DNA from: Oncomelania hupensis
Taxonomy: Eukaryota > Mollusca > Gastropoda > Littorinimorpha > Pomatiopsidae
DNA: 64,000 nucleotides
NCBI GenBank assembly: GCA_036898135.1
Contig: CM072523.1
Location: forward strand, 43,583,011 to 43,647,010
Reading direction: 5' to 3'
In this document: positions 53,801-61,200 of the stretch, one piece after another
Layout: each line of letters opens with the position of its first letter
Numbering within the stretch: the stretch's first letter is position 1
The notes under the pieces: model-generated
The model's input: the letters and a program-made list of their open reading frames with translations, nothing else
Database searches by the model: none
What the model was told of the DNA's origin: nothing
Translations under genes and position numbers: made by a program

Positions 53801-56800
53801 AACACTAAACAAAGTAATGAAGGAGGTGTAGAGGAGAGAAGGTCAGGAGATATAGAAAAACCGTACCCTGGCAGTGCCAGCAAATGGCCTAGTCTGTCAA
53901 TGTCGCATGTCACCTGACCTTTGACTTCTATAAAGGTACCACATTCTTTGGCAATTGGCAATTCTTGGGCAATCTGAAAATATGCAGTAAAAAAAATAAA
54001 CCTCATTGTTACAACTGAGATGCACACGATAGTTCAGATAATTTTATTTTGCAAAGAATGCAATGATAGCGTATATTTACCTTTGATTTGATTCTGCGCT
54101 GTTGCTAGAAAATGCTTTGTATAAGGTTAATAATTTTCAACGATCAATATGGTTGTAGTATCGTGGAGAATTTTCTAGAATTACTTGTTTAGTATCGATC
54201 GAAATTTCCAAATCTTACTGGTAACAGCTGGTCGAATCCTGTAGATTTGTCAACATGATGTGACGTAAGAAAGTGTGTAGTTTCAGTGATGAGTTTTATT
54301 ATGATTGCATCATTCTGGAATGTTCAAAGTTTCTCTTAATTGCAGAGAGGGTATGCACTGTCTGCTTCAAAAAAGTGATTCTGTTTCTGTAGTGATTTTT
54401 GGAAAGCGATCTTGTATGCAGTTGTTGATGTTCACTGAACAAAGATGGTAAACTTTATATGACGACTCCTGCCTTTTTGCTGAATGAACAGACTGCGTGG
54501 ATAAATGAATTTGAGATACACATATCAAGATTCAAGCCTCGGGGTTTAATCGACTATTGATAAATAAGTGTAACACTAACTGTTTCATTCAATATCAATG
54601 CATCTGTAAGAATGTCCATTATATTTAATAAAATCCACTTATTTTGTATTTATATAACTGCACAGACTGAGTGACTCGTCCATCATCTATGCATTCATTA
54701 ACCTTATTTATCCATTAATGATATGTCTACTTTCATATTAATTGTCACATGTAAAATGACAATGTAATATATAATGTAAAAGGTCTGGGAAATAAATAAT
54801 ACTGATATAATTAACACGTGTTTGTTTGCTTTGAGTTTCACCAATGAACAGAATAATTCTGCCAGGATGGTAATTGTAGTGTATGGCCCAGCATGGCTGC
54901 TTTTGGATATTAGTTTTTATCCGTGTTGTCCGTGCAGAGTGTGTTTTGAAGAAAGGTGAGCGATAGGATTTGCAAGCGCAATAAGAATCGTCACTTCTTT
55001 GCAATCTACTAGAGTAGAAGGACGTAGTAATACGTTGGTGGTTTTCGCCAGGGTAGCGAACATCTATGTCTGTGGAAACTGGTGATACAATACAATACAA
55101 GGTTATTGCTTTAGGTCCAGCGGACTCTTCCGAGCCAAACTGGTGATAAAAAGTTCGTTGTTTAGGCGTAAATAACAGAGTGCTGTTGGAAGTGATAATG
55201 ATATTATTTCTGTGGCAGAAATAGCTTAACAGCATACACAGTTTTCAAATATCAAAGCAAAGTGTTTGTGAACCTGTGGGCATTATTGGCAGGGTGATGT
55301 TAGTGGCAAGTGACAGTTGTGTCAAAATAAACTAAAGCAGGTCTAGACTGTTGGAGTAAATATACTAGGCCTGTAATATCAGTGTCACATGTGTTCATTT
55401 GGATACCTTTTATAATACTACATAATCTGTTGAGATTTCCGGGTCCATTGCTTAGGGAGGGAAGAGTCGATGCAACCAACCAACCTACCAACTGACCCCC
55501 CAACCAATCAACCAACCATCCAGCCATCCGCTGCCAACACCGAAGCTGACCAGACAACTCCCAGCCCACCTCCTTCATCATCATCATCTTCTGCAGGGGC
55601 AACCACTTCGCCTCAACATATAGCTAAGTGGTCACAAACATTGCTGGAGCCAGCAGTAGTTCCGAACATCCCCACCAGATGATGACAAACACTGAACTGA
55701 TTGAACATTGAGGGGTTTGGGGGTAACAAACAAGACTGTATTATAAAAATATTTCGGGAATTTTTGTACAGATTAATTAAAAACACTTTCGGCAGATTTT
55801 GGATCGAGGAATACTGGTGTAAATAATAACTGACAGGAAATTTTACTTCGTTGTTTCCAGTTTCTTTATCTTCCAATACTACTTTTTGTCTATACTTAAA
55901 TTGTTTTACTGCTGTATTTTGTTTTACTTGAAGGGTGTGTTTGACTCCATAACTTTAGTGTTTTTGACTCCATAACTTTATATGACTGATGAGTGATGTA
56001 TGTTTAACACTGTGTTTACCTATCCTTTAGTGCTGTATACAATTTGTATGCCAATGAAGCTTATGACACGATGAATGCATGTGTGACTGTGCTAGAAAGG
56101 ATGTATTTCATTGTCGCCATGCCACACCAAAATCCTTGGTGAATAAATATTCTTATCTTATTTAACTTGTTCTTGGAATGAGACGTAGGGAAGTTACTTC
56201 ACAAAAACTCACCACGTGACATTAATTCATTATTTGGTGATCAATTCATGTGCATATTATCAATGACTAAAAATATTTTCCAGAAAGTCATACAATATCC
56301 TTTAACATTAACCAATTATTGAACAGATTGTGGATTACCTCTTGGTATGTCTGCACTGCAGGTGAGAATGCTCGCAGTGATAATGCTAACTTGAGGAGGT
56401 TCTGCTGCAGTGGACTGATGTTTCGACTAGCCAGCTGAAGGCCGAGATTGTAAATCCCATGATCAGTTTCTGAAACAGCAACAACAAACTGATAGCACTT
56501 ACTAAGTTCAAGCAAGAAACACAATTTATCCTATCCTATCCTATCACATAACTCAAAGGTCATTGGGGCACCACAGACGATTGTTTAACTAGCGTACTTT
56601 ATCTTTCTCTGTTCTCAGCAACCTTCATGGCTTCGCTCAGTGTCAAACCAATCCATTCTTGAATGTTGTCCTCCCACCTCTTTTTCGGTCTCCCTCTTCT
56701 TCTGCCTCCTTGCACCGTGCCTTGCAGGATGGTTTTTGCAAGGCCTGATGCGCTGGTGACGTGGCCATACCATCAGAGTTTCTGTTTCTTCACTACTGTG

Positions 56801-58115
56801 AGCATGTCATCATGTTGTCCAATGGCTTGTGTGATGGATGGTCTGTCAGACTTTGTTGTTGGTGATGTGCTGGGTATAGGAAATGCCCAGAAGTGTTCTG
56901 TAGCACCTCATCTCCATGCTTTGTATTCTTCATTGTAGATCTGCTGTAAGGGTCCATGTTTTGCAAGCATATAGGAAAGATGGAGATGACAAGGGAAAGC
57001 AGCAGCCTTACCTTGGAATGTAGACTGACGGTCCTGTCTTTCCAAATGGGCTTCAACCTTGCCAGGGCAGCATTTGTTTGTGCGATCCTGGAGGACTTCC
57101 TTTCGAGACCCATTGTCTGATACAATGGTTCATAAATATTTGAATCTGTGCACTGTGTTGAGGGATTGGCCTTGGACTTTGATGTCTATAATGATGACAT
57201 TGGTGTTGTTGGTCATCATTTTGGTCTTCTCTGCACTTATTTCCATTCCATAGGCTCTGTAGATGGTGTCAAACCTCTGTACAAGCTGTTCAAGTTCTTG
57301 TTCCTCTCTAGCCAATCCATCAATGTCATTCTCAAAACGGAAGTTGGAGATTGCTCCACCCCTTATGCTGACTGTGCCTTCGTGATCTGCAAGGGCATCT
57401 GACATGATGCGCTCCAGGAAGATGTTGGAGAGAGTAGGCATCCTTGACGCACACTGATTGTTGTTCTGAACCAGTTCCCCATGATGCTGTTTTGGAAAAC
57501 TGCACTGGTAGCCTTGTCATACAGGCTTTTGATGACTTCAATAATTTTAGGGCTGATGTTGTACACTCTCATGGTTGCCCACAGAGCTGCATGCCAGACT
57601 CGGTCAAACGCTTTCTTGAAGTCTACCAACACATGATATAGATGTTGTTGGTGCTGTAGGTATTCCTCGCAGATTATTCTGAGGCTAAAAATCTGTTCAG
57701 TGGTACTTCGCCCTGCCATAAATCCTGTTTGTTCTTCAGCTATGATTTATTCAGCTTGGGGCTTTAACCTATTAAGTATTATTTTCAGGACGACCTTGCT
57801 GGGATGACTGATGAGGCTGATGGTGCAGTAATTTTCACACTCCTGAAGGTTACCCTTTTTGGGAAGAGTGATGACAACAAGTGACTGGGTTGCACAATTT
57901 ATAACTAACTCTTTATATTTAACTCTATTACCACCAAATGTTACACAGGGATGGATTTAACCAGAAATTACCGGTATTTTACCGGTTTGAGAATAAAAAT
58001 ACCGGTTGAAAAATCAGTAGCCGGTAGAGCCTACCGGTTCTTATTTTGTTTGACTGGTTTCAAAAATAAAGGAAAAGAGAAAGAAAAACAAGAGAAATGA
58101 AGAGAGAGAGAGAGA

Positions 58116-58203
<88 letters not shown>

Positions 58204-61200
58204 CAGCCAGCCAGCCAGCCAGCCAGCCACGCTGATTATGATTCCGCGACGGAATTAGGTAAGAAAGGCCTGTTATTTACTTTTATTTTTGGCAAACATC
58301 GTTTCAGTTATAGTTAGTAGGCTTTACGGTGAGCAATAAATTAATCACTGCATTTGTCGGCAGATTTTCGGTGGCAAAAATAGTGACGCATTATTAAGCT
58401 TTGCTATGGGTCATACCGGTTTCTGTGACTGGCCTACCGGTTTGCGTTCGAGTGGGTTTGTTTACTGTGACGTCGTACCGGTTTTGCAAATCCCTAGGAC
58501 GATCACTGTTACAAAACGGGAGTTGTTCACAGCACATATTAGGATTCTTTTTGATTTTTTTTTCTTCTAGTCCATTCTATCCTATCCTGTAACTCGGAGG
58601 CCGTAGATAATCCTTTAACCAACATACTCCATCTTTCTCTGTCCTCAGCAACTCTGATGGTTTCGCTCAGTGTCAAACCAATCCATTCTCGAATGTCGTC
58701 CTCCCACCTCTTTTTGGTCTCCCTCTTCTTCAGGGTGGGGAACAACTCATTGAGAAAAACTCTAAAAAGGCCGGGGTCCAGGTGCCGCCTAGGCCCCAGC
58801 GGGATCAAGGGGCAGGGCCCTTGTAGGGGGTCCATGGGGGCAAAGCCCCCCGGAAAATGTGCACGTTTTTAAGCCATACCAAGAGTGACATAGTAACAGT
58901 GCAGTAAATGTATAGTGAACTGAACCAACCAAATATGAAAGAAAAGTAATAATTATTAGAAAAAGCTTGAACAAACACAGGAGCACACACACATACTCGC
59001 TGGTCCTCGTCCTCAATTTTTGTTGTTTTGTTAATCCACTCCCACTTCCATTTATTGGCAATGGTCCCCTCTTCAAAAATATCCCCGCGCTGAACTATTC
59101 TGGACACACACGCCATGATAACAGCTGAAAACGCGTTCAACACCATTTCGCCCGCTCTAACTCTAAGGAAGTCGCGTTTATGTGGTCGTAAAAATCAACA
59201 AGAGCGGGCGGGGAGATGTTGCACGCATTCAGTTCTAGCGGGCCCGTTCTAGCAATGAGAAAGTAAAAGGTGGACACGGATGGGTACTTGTAATAATAGG
59301 TCTACTGGATTCGGAAACGGACAAAATTTTTTTCCTCTAAACTCTTTTTTTTTTCCTCTGAAATGGCTGCCGATTTCCTCTGAAATCAGCGGATCCGAGG
59401 AGAGTTCCCCACCCTGCTTCTTCTACCTCCTTGCACTGTGCCTTGCGGGATGGTCTTTGTAAGGCCTGATGCTCTGGTGATGTGGCCATACCATCGGAGT
59501 TTTCGTTTCTTTACCTCTGTGAGCATATTATCCTGTTGTCCAATGGCTTGTGTGATCATCTGTCAGACTTCGTAGTTGGTTATATCCTGGATATAGGAAA
59601 TGCCCAGAAGTCTTCTGCAGCACCCCATCTCCATGCTTTGTATTTTCGTTGTAGGACTGCTGTAAGGGTCCATGTTTCACAAGAGTATAGGAAGATGGAG
59701 ATGACAAGGTAGGACAGCAACCTTACCTTGAGTGTAGACTGATGGTCCTGTCTTTCCAAATGAGCTTCAACCTTGTCAGGGCAGCAGTTGTTCATGCTAT
59801 CCTGGAGAGGACTTCTTGTTGGTACCCATTGTCCGAAACAATTGCTCCTAAATATTTCAAACTGTGCATTGTGTTGAGGGATTGACCTTGGACTTTGATG
59901 CCCATGTTGATGCCATTGGTGTTGTTGGTCATCATTTTGGTCTTCTCTGCACTTATTTCCAGTCCCAAGTCTCTGGAGGTGGTGTCAAGCCTCTGTACCA
60001 GCTTTTTAAGTTCTTGTTCTTCTCCAGCCAATCCATCAATGTCATCCACAAAATGGAAGTTGGAGATTGCTCCACCTCCTATGCTGACTGTGCCTTCGTG
60101 ATCTGCAAGGTAAGATGTTAAAGAGTGTTGGGAAGAGTAGGCATCCTTGATGCAGGCCGATTGTTTTTCTGAACCAGTTCCCAATGGCGCTTTTGTGGAG
60201 GACTGCACTGGTAACCTTGTCGTACAGGCTTTTGATGACTTCAATAATGTTAGGGCTTATGTTGTACACTCTCCTGGTTGCCCACCGAGCTGCATGCCAG
60301 ACTCAGTTAAAGTCATCTACGGTGGTAAAAAGAGTTAGGCCAAATGTTTTAGCCCAAGCAGAGCCTCCCATTAGCTCAACAACGTGTGTGATGTAGAACT
60401 AGCAGCCTTGGTATTCTGCAAATGAAGTTTTTCGACATACTCCGCATAGTCTAAAATAAAAATTAAAAAGAATAGTTTACATTTAATAGCATGAAATTGA
60501 GCACTCACCATGGTCAAGATTTTTCCCCCGACTGCCACTCAGGTCATGTACAAAAGACCAAAAGAAATCGTTGGATTCCTTGGCCAAAAATTCACTGTAA
60601 AAAATAATAAACAATTTGAAGAAAACTTAATTAAATTTATTGTACATGTTCATTACCACAAAGACATTTGGAAACCTTAAACAACTTCTCTCTGAGAGAA
60701 TGATGTAGGCAGTTGGCGCTTCGGGCGGCTTGAGTTAGATCCTGTATCGGCCAGCGCCTTGAGTCACCAAATACGGGGAGATATGTGCGCTATAAAAAAT
60801 CCTCGATGATTGATTGGTTTATCTGGCAATATATAAATTGCTTTTATTGTTGATTGCTTGTTTTGGAAGATAACTTGCTTGTTTCCATTTGAGATCAGAG
60901 GTGCAAGCGGCGAAAGTTCATTTTTCTATTTCCATTGAAGGACCGGCCACTACTGGTATCAAGGCAGCTTGAGTAAGCCCTAGTACATGTGATTTCAATC
61001 AAAATGTGTAAAATATGAAGAAAATGCGTAAATGTGATCCCTGCTAAAGATACATTTCACAGCGAAGTTTTATACCTGACTTCTAGGAGTACAGGGGTTG
61101 ATGGCCACTTTGCTTCCAGTCTCACAGTAACTGGTTTCTGCTTACTTTCCACATGATGATCTAACAGAAACAGCACCACCGCCAACAACCATATCCATTT

